A DNA stretch of 64,000 nt from Lysobacterales bacterium. GTDB taxonomy: Bacteria; Pseudomonadota; Gammaproteobacteria; Xanthomonadales; SZUA-5. The notes beneath the pieces were generated by a model. That model was given only the letters and a program-made list of their open reading frames with translations. It made no database searches and had not been told where the DNA came from. The stretch lies in assembly GCA_022844165.1 (NCBI GenBank), contig JALHMH010000016.1, positions 37,672 to 101,671 on the forward strand, written 5' to 3'. Of this stretch, positions 9,068 through 17,590 are shown piece after piece. Made by a program: the position numbers and the translations under genes. How positions within the stretch are numbered: position 1 is the first letter of the stretch; each line of letters opens with the position of its first letter.

Positions 9068-9270
9068 TGCATAACCGCCTCAAAGTGCTGCGTGCCGAAC
9101 GCAACTGGAGTCAGGCGTATCTGGCCGAAGCGCTGGGCGTATCGCGACAAACCGTCAACGCTATCGAGACCGGCAAGTACGATCCGAGCCTGCCGCTGGC
9201 TTTCAGAATTGCGCACCTGTTCGGTGCTTCGATTGAACAGATTTTTACTCCTGAGGAGACGTTGTCGTGA
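9067..9270 (+). CDS. Minimal Xre-family HTH transcriptional regulator
   Basis: A 67-residue protein that is essentially one Cro/C1-type helix-turn-helix: NRLKVLRAERNWSQ, AYLAEALGVSRQTVNAIE, then NAIETGKYDPSLPLAFRIA and a short C-terminal tail FGASIEQIF. This is the YozG-like single-domain class. It overlaps the preceding gene by one base and the next one by four (GTGA). It most likely autoregulates the operon through the GTCAAG-N4-CTTGAC palindromes at 8575-8630. Confidence 0.92.
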   Translation: MHNRLKVLRAERNWSQAYLAEALGVSRQTVNAIETGKYDPSLPLAFRIAHLFGASIEQIFTPEETLS

Positions 9271-10733
9271 AACGATGGTTCTGGCTCGCAATCGGCGCTT
9301 GGCTGGCGGCTTCCGCCGATGCGCGTACGGTTGGCGAGATCGAGTTCAAGAAATGCGAGCTGCCGGTGGTTGGCATGCGCCCTTCCAATCCAGAGAACGC
9401 CGAATGCGCAACGCTCACAGTCCCTGAAAATTGGGAGGCACCCGATGGGCGCAAGATTGAACTTGCGCTCGCGCTGGTGCCGTCGCGAGCGCCGCGGGCC
9501 AAGCCTGATCCAGTGTTTATGCTGGCCGGCGGCCCGGGTCAGTCGGCGCGGGAGTCGTGGCGCGTGGTCGCGGCGGCATTTCAGGACATCCTCGCCGAAC
9601 GTCACGTGATCCTTCTCGATCAGCGCGGAACGGGTGCGTCGAATCGCTTTCGGTGCCCGAACGACGACAACTTTGATGCGCTCGCTGCGGAGTTCAGTCC
9701 AGCGCTGGCGGCGCAGGCGGCCAGACAGTGCATCGAAGCGAATCGCGACACCCACGATGCGCGCTATTACTCAAGCGAGGATGCCGCCAAGGACTTAGAT
9801 CGCGTCCGCGCGGCGCTTGGCAGCGAACAACTGAATCTCGTCGGCGTGTCGTACGGTACACGCATGGCGCAGGTGTACGCCAAACGCTATCCGGACCGTG
9901 TGCGGACGATGCTGCTCGACAGCGTCGTGCCCAACGAGCTTGCGCTCGGCAGCGAACATGCGGTCAACCTTGAAACGACATTGAAAGAGACCCTCGCGCG
10001 CTGCACGAACGATGCCGAATGTCAGAAAACCTTCGGCGATCCGTATGCGACCTTGTACGAAATCAAGGCGGCGATCGCCGCGGCTCCGCGCATGGTGCCG
10101 GTGCGCGATCCGCGCAATGGCGCCGTCGTGGAGCGCCCGCTCAATTCGCAGAGTCTGTCCACGGTGGCGCGCATGTACATGTACCAACCAGCGGTTGCCG
10201 CGCTACTGCCGGTGGTGCTCGCGGAGGCGAAGGCTGGTCGTTATGAATCGCTGATTGCGCAGGCGCAGATGATGGGCGACGACCTTGGCGCGCAGATTGC
10301 GATGGGTATGCACTGGAGCGTGCTGTGTGCCGAAGACGCGCCGAAGATGCAGCCACGTCCGCAGGATCGGGACCTGATATTGGGCGATGACTTGGTCGAG
10401 GTCACCATTGCCTGGTGTGGCGAATGGCCGAAACGCGCCATGCCGCCCGATACGCATGCCCCGGCCACGCATTCGATTCCGACGTTGGCGCTGTCCGGTC
10501 AGTACGATCCGGTCACGCCGCCGCGGTACGGCGATCAAGCCATCGCGCAGATGAAAAACGCTCGGCATATCGTTGTGCCCGGCGTCGGCCATAGCGTGAT
10601 GGGTGCTGGTTGCGCGCCACGATTGGTCGCCGAATTCATCGACGCGGCGAGCGCCAAGGACCTCGATCCCAAGTGTTTGGAGTCGCTGACCCCTGCGCCG
10701 TTTTTCCTCAATCTTTCCGGGAGCGCACCGTGA
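9267..10733 (+). CDS. Secreted alpha/beta hydrolase, tripeptidyl-aminopeptidase-like
   Basis: A 488-residue exported hydrolase with signal peptide (FWLAIGAWLAASADA), the oxyanion region MLAGGPGQSA, nucleophile elbow GVSYGTRM with Ser195, and a TAP-like C-terminal domain with GQYDPVTPP (Asp) and GVGHSVMG (His). It resembles the SlpD/SlpE and prolyl-iminopeptidase-like group, which cleave N-terminal peptides; the true substrate is unknown. It begins with GTG overlapping the Xre stop, with GAGGAG upstream, and ends in a GTGA overlap with the ABC ATPase gene. Hydrolase and exporter in one operon suggest joint handling of a peptide or lipid-like substrate. Confidence 0.88.
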   Translation: MKRWFWLAIGAWLAASADARTVGEIEFKKCELPVVGMRPSNPENAECATLTVPENWEAPDGRKIELALALVPSRAPRAKPDPVFMLAGGPGQSARESWRVVAAAFQDILAERHVILLDQRGTGASNRFRCPNDDNFDALAAEFSPALAAQAARQCIEANRDTHDARYYSSEDAAKDLDRVRAALGSEQLNLVGVSYGTRMAQVYAKRYPDRVRTMLLDSVVPNELALGSEHAVNLETTLKETLARCTNDAECQKTFGDPYATLYEIKAAIAAAPRMVPVRDPRNGAVVERPLNSQSLSTVARMYMYQPAVAALLPVVLAEAKAGRYESLIAQAQMMGDDLGAQIAMGMHWSVLCAEDAPKMQPRPQDRDLILGDDLVEVTIAWCGEWPKRAMPPDTHAPATHSIPTLALSGQYDPVTPPRYGDQAIAQMKNARHIVVPGVGHSVMGAGCAPRLVAEFIDAASAKDLDPKCLESLTPAPFFLNLSGSAP

Positions 10734-11464
10734 TCGAACTGAACGATTTGCGCAAGACGTTTGGCGCGGTCAAGGCCGTCGACGGCGTGAGTTTCGTCGC
10801 GCGGGATGGCGAGATCACCGGACTGCTCGGGCCTAATGGCGCCGGCAAGACGACCACGTTGCGCATGCTGTACACATTGATGAAACCAGAAACCGGGAGC
10901 ATCAAAGTCGACGGCGTGGACATCACGCGGAACCCCGACGCGGTGCGCCGCAATCTGGGCGTGCTGCCGGATGCACGCGGGCTCTACAAGCGCTTGAGCG
11001 CACGCGAGAACATCGAGTACTTCGGGCGTTTGCACGGCCTCGATGAAGCGACGTTAAAGATGCGTTGCGATGCGCTGATCCAGGCGCTGAATATTGGCGA
11101 TATCGAACAACGCAAGACCGAAGGCTTCAGCAACGGCCAACGCGTCAAGACGGCGATCGCCCGCGCGCTGATCCACGACCCGCGCAACGTCTTGCTCGAC
11201 GAACCCACCAATGGCCTTGATGTCATGGCGACACGGGCGTTGCGCCAGTTCATGTTGAATCTGCGCGGCGAAGGACGCTGCGTGCTGTTTTCTTCGCACA
11301 TCATGCAAGAGGTCGCGGCACTGTGCGATCGCATCGTGGTCATCGCCAAGGGCCGTGTCGTCGCCCAAGGTACGGCAGACGAGCTTCGTGCGCAAACCGG
11401 CGAAAGCAATCTTGAAGATGCCTTCGTCAAAGTCATTGGATCGGAAGAAGGCCTCTCGCTATGA
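10730..11464 (+). CDS. ABC transporter ATP-binding protein, NatA-like
   Basis: A 244-residue ABC ATPase. Walker A is GPNGAGKT at 34-41, Walker B is VLLDEPTNGLD, and the switch histidine is in LFSSHIMQEV. The ABC signature reads FSNGQ rather than LSGGQ, a variant seen in sodium and drug exporters of the NatA/CcmA type. The GTG start overlaps the hydrolase stop (GTGA) and gives the canonical beginning IELNDLRKTFG. The gene ends in an ATGA overlap with its permease partner. Confidence 0.93.
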   Translation: MIELNDLRKTFGAVKAVDGVSFVARDGEITGLLGPNGAGKTTTLRMLYTLMKPETGSIKVDGVDITRNPDAVRRNLGVLPDARGLYKRLSARENIEYFGRLHGLDEATLKMRCDALIQALNIGDIEQRKTEGFSNGQRVKTAIARALIHDPRNVLLDEPTNGLDVMATRALRQFMLNLRGEGRCVLFSSHIMQEVAALCDRIVVIAKGRVVAQGTADELRAQTGESNLEDAFVKVIGSEEGLSL

Positions 11465-12636
11465 GCGCATGGAATGTGGTGTTCCTCAAAGAAGTGCGCG
11501 AGAACCTGCGCGACAAGCGTGCCATGGTCAGTACCTTCGTGTATGGCACGCTGCTTGGACCGGTGCTGTTCGCCGGGCTGATCGGCATGATGATTTCGGT
11601 GATGCTCGAACGCAGCGAAAAGCCGCTCGAATTGCCGGTGATCGGCAGCGAAAACGCGCCGAATCTGGTTGCCTTCCTGCGCTCTCAGGGCGTTGAGGTT
11701 CAGAAAGCGCCCAACGATCCGGAAGAGACCATCAAGCGCCGTGACGCCGATGTGATCCTGCGCATTCCAGCCGCATACGGCGAGCAGTGGCGGGCCGGCA
11801 AAGCCGCAACGCTGGAACTGATCGTCGATCGTTCGCAGCAGAAAGCCGAACAGTCGATACGGCGTACTGAGCGCTACATTCAGGCGTATGCCGGCCAGAC
11901 AACGGCACAACGTCTGATCGTTCGCGGTATCAGCCCGGAAGTGATCCAACCCATACTGGTGGCCGATGTCGATCAATCCACACCACAATCGCGCAGCGGC
12001 ATATTGCTGGCAATGCTGCCGTACCTGCTGATCCTCACCGTATTTGCGGGCGGCAGTTATCTCGCGGTGGATGCCACCGCTGGCGAACGCGAGCGGCAGT
12101 CGCTGGAGCCACTGCTGATCAATCCCGTCAGTCGCGGCGAGATTATGTTCGGCAAGCTGGTCGCCACCTACGCATTCGCTGCAGCATCGCTGGCGCTATC
12201 GCTTTTCGCCTTCTCCATCGTCACACCAATGTTGCCGGTGGAAAAGATCGGCATGATCATCAACTTCGGGCTCAAGCAGTGTTTGTTGCTGTTCGTTGCG
12301 ATCGTGCCGTTGGGCTTGATCGGCGCCGGTTTGCTGACCAGCGTATCGGCGTTCAGCAAGAGTTTCCGCGAGGCCCAAACCTACGTCACGCTGCTGATCA
12401 TGATGCCGGCGATCCCGTCGATGATCATGGCGCTGAATCCACTGAAACCCGCCGACTGGATGTACGCGGCGCCGCTGATCAGTCACCAGTTGCTGATCGA
12501 ACAAACGGTGCGCGGCGAGCCGGCCGTGTTCTGGCAATTTGCCGCATCCGTGGGTGTCACGTTGCTGATCGGCGCGATCGTGGCGTTTGTGGCATCGAAA
12601 CTCTATCACCGCGAACAGCTGGCGATTTCCGCATGA
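11461..12636 (+). CDS. ABC transporter permease, NatB-like
   Basis: A 391-residue ABC-2 permease that pairs with the preceding ATPase. It has an N-terminal helix (MVSTFVYGTLLGPVLFAGLI), a large extracytoplasmic domain of about 140 residues, then five hydrophobic segments between roughly residues 180 and 385. The conserved GERERQSLEPLLINPVSRGEIMFGK motif (given here in part as GERERQSLEPLL) is typical of NatB/YhaP-type permeases. It is the last gene of the operon, followed by a strong hairpin. Confidence 0.9.
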   Translation: MSAWNVVFLKEVRENLRDKRAMVSTFVYGTLLGPVLFAGLIGMMISVMLERSEKPLELPVIGSENAPNLVAFLRSQGVEVQKAPNDPEETIKRRDADVILRIPAAYGEQWRAGKAATLELIVDRSQQKAEQSIRRTERYIQAYAGQTTAQRLIVRGISPEVIQPILVADVDQSTPQSRSGILLAMLPYLLILTVFAGGSYLAVDATAGERERQSLEPLLINPVSRGEIMFGKLVATYAFAAASLALSLFAFSIVTPMLPVEKIGMIINFGLKQCLLLFVAIVPLGLIGAGLLTSVSAFSKSFREAQTYVTLLIMMPAIPSMIMALNPLKPADWMYAAPLISHQLLIEQTVRGEPAVFWQFAASVGVTLLIGAIVAFVASKLYHREQLAISA

Positions 12637-12643
12637 TCTGCAT

Positions 12644-12669
12644 GCGGGGCAAGCACACGCTTGCCCCGC
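12644..12669 (+). terminator. Candidate terminator of the Xre/ABC operon
   Basis: A perfect 11-bp GC-rich stem, GCGGGGCAAGC (12644-12654) pairing with GCTTGCCCCGC (12659-12669) around an ACAC loop, 8 bases after the permease stop. The downstream T-run is weak (TGCTTTGACCTTTT), so termination efficiency is uncertain. Confidence 0.65.
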
Positions 12670-12731
12670 TGCTTTGACCTTTTGCCGCGAACGCTATACC
12701 TTGGTGGCCCGGCAGCGCACCGAGGTGCACG

Positions 12732-13316
12732 ATGTCCAATGCCCAACGCGTCGACGAAATCGGCGAATTCACGTATCGCGATTACCAGCAGTGGCCTGCG
12801 CGCCCGCGTTATGAGTTGCTGGATGGGCATGCGCGTCTGATGGCGCCGCCAACAACGGTTCATCAGCGTGTGGTCTTTGAGCTTGGCGGCCAAATCAGGA
12901 ATGCGCTTCAGGGCCATGCCTGCCAGGCGTTCGCCGGCCCTGTTGGTGTGCGTTTGCCGGCAAGCGACGAAGCCGATGATTTCATCAAAACCGTGCTGGA
13001 ACCCGACCTCGTCATCGTTTGTGATGCCAACAAGATCGATGCGAAGGGCATTCGCGGCGCACCCGATGTCGTCATCGAGGTGCTGTCGCCGTCGACAGCG
13101 GCCTACGACAGTATCGACAAGCGCTACGCGTACGAGCGCGCCGGCGTGCGCGAGTTGTGGTTGATCGATGTAGCGAGCGGCCTGGTGCATCGATTCCGCC
13201 GAGAAGCGAGCGGGTTTTCCGGTCCCGAAATAGTGCGTGCCGAAGGGCAGATCGAATTGTGTCTGGGATTCTCGCTGTCGTTGGATTTCATGGTGCCGAT
13301 GCGACAAAACGACTAA
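12732..13316 (+). CDS. Uma2 family endonuclease-like protein (DUF820)
   Basis: A 194-residue protein with the PD-(D/E)XK-like fold of the Uma2/DUF820 family. Visible motifs are the N-terminal YELLDGHARLM, the acidic pair in PDLVIV and PDVVIEVLSPST, and the lysine/tyrosine stretch KRYAYERAGVRELWLID. These proteins are nuclease-like but their role is unproven. It appears to be a single-gene unit; the interspersed repeat copy B begins at the base after its TAA stop. Confidence 0.87.
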   Translation: MSNAQRVDEIGEFTYRDYQQWPARPRYELLDGHARLMAPPTTVHQRVVFELGGQIRNALQGHACQAFAGPVGVRLPASDEADDFIKTVLEPDLVIVCDANKIDAKGIRGAPDVVIEVLSPSTAAYDSIDKRYAYERAGVRELWLIDVASGLVHRFRREASGFSGPEIVRAEGQIELCLGFSLSLDFMVPMRQND

Positions 13317-13553
13317 CGAGGCTTCGCCCAGACCGCCGAGCATTGCTGGCTTCGTCCGACAGCGTACTCGCCACAACCCCGCGCTCGGCATTTCCGGCCC
13401 AGCGGCGCAGCCGCCGGGCGTTCGACTCGGCACACGCCTGCGGCGTGTCAGCGCCGAGTCTCACCCCGATGACTCAAGGGGGCTTCAAAAGACAAAGCCG
13501 CTTCGTAGAAAATTTGACTCACTTGTCGAGATCAGTCTCCGTCAAGGACTCTA
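13317..13553 (+). repeat. Interspersed 3'-end repeat, copy B
   Basis: Second copy of the roughly 240-bp repeat, very similar to copy C over its whole length. It starts at CGAGGCTTCGCC immediately after the Uma2 stop codon and ends at GTCAAGGACTCTA. The eight bases CTAACGAG occur at 13313-13320 and again at 13551-13558, a possible target-site duplication or a coincidence at the element edges. It fills most of the 318-base gap before tspO; the rest (13559-13634) holds only the tspO leader. Confidence 0.85.
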
Positions 13554-13634
13554 ACGAGTGGACCGGATCAACTTTCGCGGATCGCGCACATCGCACCGAG
13601 CATTGTTCGGTCTCCGCCAGCTCGCCAGTCCGTC

Positions 13635-14099
13635 ATGACCCGATCGCTCCTGTTGTTGGTACTTTGTTTCGTCATCTGCTTTGCCGCCAGTGCGGTTGGC
13701 ATCGTGTTCGGTCCGGATGCCTGGTTTGCGGCGCTGATCAAGCCGTCATTTCAACCGCCGAATGGGTGGTTCGGGCCGGTATGGACGTTACTTTATGCGC
13801 TGATGTCGGTGGCGCTGTGGCGTGTCTGGCGCCTGCCCGCGTCTCCACTCAGGCGTCTTGCGTTGGTGTGTTTCGCCGTTCAGCTGGTTCTGAACGCGGC
13901 GTGGTCGCCGCTGTTCTTCGGCGCTCACAGCATCGGCGGTGCGCTTGTGGTTCTGGCGCTCCTGATACCGAGCGTGGCAACTGCGATCGTGCTGTTCTGG
14001 CGCATCGACCGCATCGCAAGCGCGCTGCTTTGGCCATACCTGGCGTGGCTCTGCTTCGCGCTGCTATTGAATGCCGCAATATGGCAATTGAACGGATGA
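13635..14099 (+). CDS. tspO: TspO/MBR family membrane protein
   Basis: A 154-residue tryptophan-rich sensory protein with five transmembrane helices. The family hallmark is present: PSFQPPNGWFGPVWTLLYALM (20-residue part: PSFQPPNGWFGPVWTLLYAL), followed by a WRVWR loop and LNAAWSPLFFG. TspO proteins bind porphyrins and in bacteria affect tetrapyrrole handling and stress responses. It converges with the LytTR regulator gene, whose stop lies 3 bases away. The region upstream is occupied by repeat copy B. Confidence 0.93.
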   Translation: MTRSLLLLVLCFVICFAASAVGIVFGPDAWFAALIKPSFQPPNGWFGPVWTLLYALMSVALWRVWRLPASPLRRLALVCFAVQLVLNAAWSPLFFGAHSIGGALVVLALLIPSVATAIVLFWRIDRIASALLWPYLAWLCFALLLNAAIWQLNG

Positions 14100-14102
14100 T
14101 AC

Positions 14103-14954
14103 TCAGCCAAGATTGAGGCGAGCTTTGACGATGCCAACCCGGCGGCGGCTGACCGGTATCCGGCTGCCATCACTCAGCTCGCAGTTCCATCCGTATGGGC
14201 TTTTGACCATCCGTTTCACGTGCGCGCTGGCAACCCAAAATGAGCGATGCACACGTACGCCGCGATCCGCCAATTCGCGATCGATCGCCGCCATCGTGCC
14301 GAGGATCGTTGTCTGACCCTCGGTGGCCGTGATGTGCAGGTAATGCAGATCTGCACGAATGGCAATGACATCGCCCACGTCGGGCGGCCATGGCAGAGAT
14401 GAACTGGTTTCCTGCGCCGTTTCACCGGTCTGTGCGGCGTCAACGGTTTGGTCTGTCTCGTCGATCGGCGGCGATGAGGTTGATGCGAGTGGCGCGAGCC
14501 GCGGTCGATAAGCGTCGATCAACGGCGTCGATTGCACCAGCAGCCAAGCGGTGATGTAGCTCGGGTACAGTTGCAGAAACTCGCCGACATACGCAGACAG
14601 ACCGCCTTGCGCCTCTAGTTGATCTACCCAGTCCTGGTCGGTGTCGACCATTTGTGCACTCGGCATCAGCGCCTCGATCCCCAGTGCAAACGGGGCAAAT
14701 GCCAGCGCACCGAGCGTACCACCCAGCAGAACCACCCGCCAGGCCGGCCAGCCCCGGCTCACGGGCCACGCACTCAGTGCGCGCGTTGCGATCACGGCCG
14801 CGCCTAGTCCGAAGCTGATGTGCGTCAACCAGTACAACGTGCCAAGGCCCAGGGGCAGGCGATCCGCCGGGTCGGCACCCATGGCGACGAACAGCACGGT
14901 CAATGCGACGATGGCGAAACACAAATTTCGTGTCAACGGTGCGTTGTCGATCAA
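14103..14954 (-). CDS. Membrane-anchored LytTR transcriptional regulator
   Basis: A 283-residue protein with four hydrophobic helices in residues 10-150 followed by a linker rich in Ser/Thr/Glu and a LytTR DNA-binding domain at about 190-283 (IRADLHYLHI, GTMAAIDRELADRGVRVHRSFWV, VSRRRVGIV). There is no receiver domain, so it is a one-component membrane regulator. It is divergent from the outer-membrane protein gene at 15098 and may control it or itself from the 143-base gap. The signal sensed is unknown. Confidence 0.88.
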   Translation of the reverse strand: MIDNAPLTRNLCFAIVALTVLFVAMGADPADRLPLGLGTLYWLTHISFGLGAAVIATRALSAWPVSRGWPAWRVVLLGGTLGALAFAPFALGIEALMPSAQMVDTDQDWVDQLEAQGGLSAYVGEFLQLYPSYITAWLLVQSTPLIDAYRPRLAPLASTSSPPIDETDQTVDAAQTGETAQETSSSLPWPPDVGDVIAIRADLHYLHITATEGQTTILGTMAAIDRELADRGVRVHRSFWVASAHVKRMVKSPYGWNCELSDGSRIPVSRRRVGIVKARLNLG

Positions 14955-15097
14955 TCTATGAGCGTCCTGGCAACAACCACTGGTGAAAGATAGCGACCGC
15001 TGATGCCAAACGGTGTCAACGGCAAGCGGGTTTGTGGTCAGCTTTCTCTACGGCGTACCTCGCCGTCCGACTCATCCATCACAAAGGAGTTATGTAC

Positions 15098-15739
15098 ATG
15101 AAAAATTTGTCGAAAGTGGCTGGTATCGCATTACTGGCCCATGCACCGGCGGCACTGGCCGATGGCCGCTGGTACGCCGGTTTGATCGGCGGTCTCGCCA
15201 ACCAGGGCGATCAAGACCTCGTTTACGCACCCGGCAACATCCGCCGCGAAGCGGCATTAGGCAGCGGCTTCCTGGGCGGTGGTGCGGTTGGCTACGCGTT
15301 CGGCAACGGCTGGCGTCTGGAAGGTGAATTCGTCTACCAATCGGTCGATATGGACGCGGTCAATTTCGGTACCGGCTTGCCCAGTGGCGATGGCAATTTT
15401 GCGTCGACCTCTATCGCGCTGAATGCGCTGTATGAGGTGGACTTATTTGGCTCGCCGCGCGCACGAACCTACGTTGGGCTGGGTCTGGCGCGCATCACCG
15501 AAGTCGACATCGACTTTGAGTCCGCCGGCGTCGAACGCTCGTTCGCAGGCAGCGACGGCGCATTGCAAGCGCTGGTCGGTGCACGCTACGACATCGGCGA
15601 GAACAGCTACATTGATGCGGGCTTGCGTTATCTGGCCGCAAGCTCCGTGGAACTGGACGGAGAAGACGGCGCGGTTGGGCGCATCAAAGCCGATTACCAG
15701 CCGTGGGCGATGACCATCTCATGGGGCTGGCGCTTCTGA
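15098..15739 (+). CDS. Outer membrane beta-barrel protein
   Basis: A 213-residue OmpA-like or OmpW-size eight-strand barrel. The signal peptide is MKNLSKVAGIALLAHAPAALA, followed by DGRWYAGLIGG and repeated amphipathic strands, ending in the outer-membrane signature with C-terminal Phe (AMTISWGWRF). The second of two close ATGs is preferred because AAAGGAG at 15083-15089 is 8 bases from it. Specific function unknown. Confidence 0.88.
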   Translation: MKNLSKVAGIALLAHAPAALADGRWYAGLIGGLANQGDQDLVYAPGNIRREAALGSGFLGGGAVGYAFGNGWRLEGEFVYQSVDMDAVNFGTGLPSGDGNFASTSIALNALYEVDLFGSPRARTYVGLGLARITEVDIDFESAGVERSFAGSDGALQALVGARYDIGENSYIDAGLRYLAASSVELDGEDGAVGRIKADYQPWAMTISWGWRF

Positions 15740-15747
15740 TTTCCTAG

Positions 15748-15987
15748 CGAGGCTTCGCCTCAGACCGCCGAGCATTGCTGGCTTCGTCCGACAGCGTACT
15801 CGCCACAACCCCGCGCTTCGCATTTTCGGCCCGGCGGCAAAGCCGCCGGTCGTTCGGATCGACCCACGCCTATCGGCGTGTAAGCGCCGGTCCTCACCCC
15901 CCTTGACACATGGGGGCTTCAAGAGCCAAAGCCGCTTTGGTAGAAAATTTGACTCAACTGTACAGATCCCGCTCCGTCAAGGACTCT
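15748..15987 (+). repeat. Interspersed 3'-end repeat, copy C
   Basis: Third copy of the roughly 240-bp repeat. It starts with GCGAGGCTTCGCCTCAG 7 bases after the stop codon of the barrel protein gene, in that gene's direction, and ends with GTCAAGGACTCTAG. Compared with copy B it differs by scattered substitutions and small indels, e.g. around the ATCGACCCACGCCTATCGGC stretch. It occupies most of the 352-base gap before bcp. Confidence 0.85.
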
Positions 15988-16091
15988 AGGGCGCGCGGAG
16001 CGAGCTGCCAGCCGTTCCGCGCTTCCAAATCACGCCATTCCGACGCTTTTTTGCCTATCGTTCGCAGGTCCCCATCATAGGTCCCAAGACG

Positions 16092-16553
16092 ATGCTTCAG
16101 CCCGGCGATAAAGTGCCTGATTTTGCGCTGTCCACCGATAGCGGTGAGACGGTCAGCGCCAAGAGCCTTAAGGGTCAGCGATACGTACTGTACTTTTATC
16201 CCAAGGACGACACGCCCGGATGCACCAAAGAGGCGTGCGGATTTCGCGATAACCTGCCGGCTTTTGAGGGCATCGGGGTACGCGTGTTCGGAATCAGTGC
16301 CGACAGTCAGGCGGCGCATGGCAAGTTCGTCAAGAAATACGACCTCAACTTTTCACTGCTCGCCGATCCGCAGCGACAGTTGATCGAGCCGATTGGCGCG
16401 TGGGTCGAAAAGAGCATGTACGGAAAGAAGTACATGGGCATCGCTCGCGCGACATTCATCGTCGATGCCAAAGGCAAGATCGAGAAGGTATGGGAGAAGG
16501 TCGCGAAACCTGAGAATCACGCGATTGAGGTCCTCGCGGCATTGCGCACGTGA
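16092..16553 (+). CDS. bcp: Thioredoxin-dependent thiol peroxidase
   Basis: A 153-residue peroxiredoxin of the Bcp/PrxQ class that reduces hydrogen peroxide and organic hydroperoxides with thioredoxin. The peroxidatic Cys44 lies in YPKDDTPGCTKEACGFRDN, with the resolving Cys49 five residues on as in atypical 2-Cys Bcp. It ends in a GTGA overlap with a 2Fe-2S flavin reductase gene, so the two are co-translated; the meaning of that pairing is unclear. Confidence 0.95.
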   Translation: MLQPGDKVPDFALSTDSGETVSAKSLKGQRYVLYFYPKDDTPGCTKEACGFRDNLPAFEGIGVRVFGISADSQAAHGKFVKKYDLNFSLLADPQRQLIEPIGAWVEKSMYGKKYMGIARATFIVDAKGKIEKVWEKVAKPENHAIEVLAALRT

Positions 16554-17590
16554 AGGTTCATCTTGCCGGCAGCGCGCGCGCATTCGATGCGGGCGACGGC
16601 CAAACTGTGCTCGCCGCCGCGCGGCGCGCCGGTTTGGCGTTGCCTTACAGTTGTCTGTCCGGCAACTGCGGCAGTTGCAAAGCGCACGTTCTCGAAGGGA
16701 TCGTGAGTTATCCGTACAACCCGCCCAACGCTTTGTCGGACGCCGAACGGCAGGCCGGACAGGCGCTGTTGTGCCAGGCGGTACCGCAGTCGGAACTGAC
16801 CATCGCGATTCGCGAAGTGGAGGCTGTCGCCAACATTCCGCTGCGCCAACTGGCGGTTAAAGTGGTAGCGAAGACGCGCCTTTGCGACGATGTCATCGAG
16901 CTTCGGTTGATGCCACCCAAACGCGAACCGCTGAAGTATTTGCCGGGCCAGTATCTCGATGTACTGCTACCCGAGGGCAAACGCCGTGCGTTTTCGATCG
17001 CCAGTGCACCGCGCCACAGCGATACGCTTGACTTGCACGTCCGACGCGTCACGGGTGGTGGCTTCACGCAATACGTGTTCGACGAGTTGCCGGTGGGTGC
17101 GCTGCTGCGTATCGAAGCACCGCTAGGGACTTTCGTGCCGCGCGAGGGCGGCGATCGGCCGATCATCCTGATGGCTGGCGGCACGGGGTTTGCGCCCATT
17201 AAAGCGATCATCGAATACCTGTTCGATATCGGTAACCAGCGCGCGCTGCACCTGTATTGGGGCGCGCGCCACGAAAACGATTTGTATCTGGACGTGCTGT
17301 GTCGCCAGTGGCAATCGGCGCAGCCGCACTTGCGCTACACGCCAGTGCTCAGCGAAGCCAGCACACTGGAGCGCCACCAATATCGCGCCGGGCATGTGCA
17401 CGAAGCCGTGTTGAAGGATTTCCCGGACCTGTCGCGTTTCGACGTCTATATGAGCGGGCCGCCGCCCATGATCGATGCCGGGCGCCGAAGTTTTGTGGCG
17501 GCAGGCCTGCCGGACGATCGCCTCTACTTCGATTCCTTCGATTACGCACCCGATGTGCTGGCTGCATTGATCCGGGCACGCAACGGCTAG
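16550..17590 (+). CDS. 2Fe-2S/FAD/NAD(P)H reductase, AscD-like
   Basis: A 346-residue electron-transfer flavoprotein. N-terminal plant-type ferredoxin domain with C35, C40, C43 and C75 (SCLSGNCGSCK, LLCQA), FAD-binding RAFSIASAP at about 145, and NAD(P)H-binding GGTGFAPIKAI at about 208. The layout matches CDP-6-deoxy-3,4-glucoseen reductase (AscD/RfbI-like) and related oxygenase reductases. No dideoxysugar genes are nearby, so a generic reductase role is likely; the Rieske oxygenase at 57817 and the alkane hydroxylase at 56629 lack an adjacent reductase, but a link is only speculation. Confidence 0.9.
   Translation: MKVHLAGSARAFDAGDGQTVLAAARRAGLALPYSCLSGNCGSCKAHVLEGIVSYPYNPPNALSDAERQAGQALLCQAVPQSELTIAIREVEAVANIPLRQLAVKVVAKTRLCDDVIELRLMPPKREPLKYLPGQYLDVLLPEGKRRAFSIASAPRHSDTLDLHVRRVTGGGFTQYVFDELPVGALLRIEAPLGTFVPREGGDRPIILMAGGTGFAPIKAIIEYLFDIGNQRALHLYWGARHENDLYLDVLCRQWQSAQPHLRYTPVLSEASTLERHQYRAGHVHEAVLKDFPDLSRFDVYMSGPPPMIDAGRRSFVAAGLPDDRLYFDSFDYAPDVLAALIRARNG

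Noticed and set aside
12732..13316. Uma2 gene as part of a toxin or defence locus
   Set aside because: It stands alone beside a repeat and has no partner gene; common scattered family.
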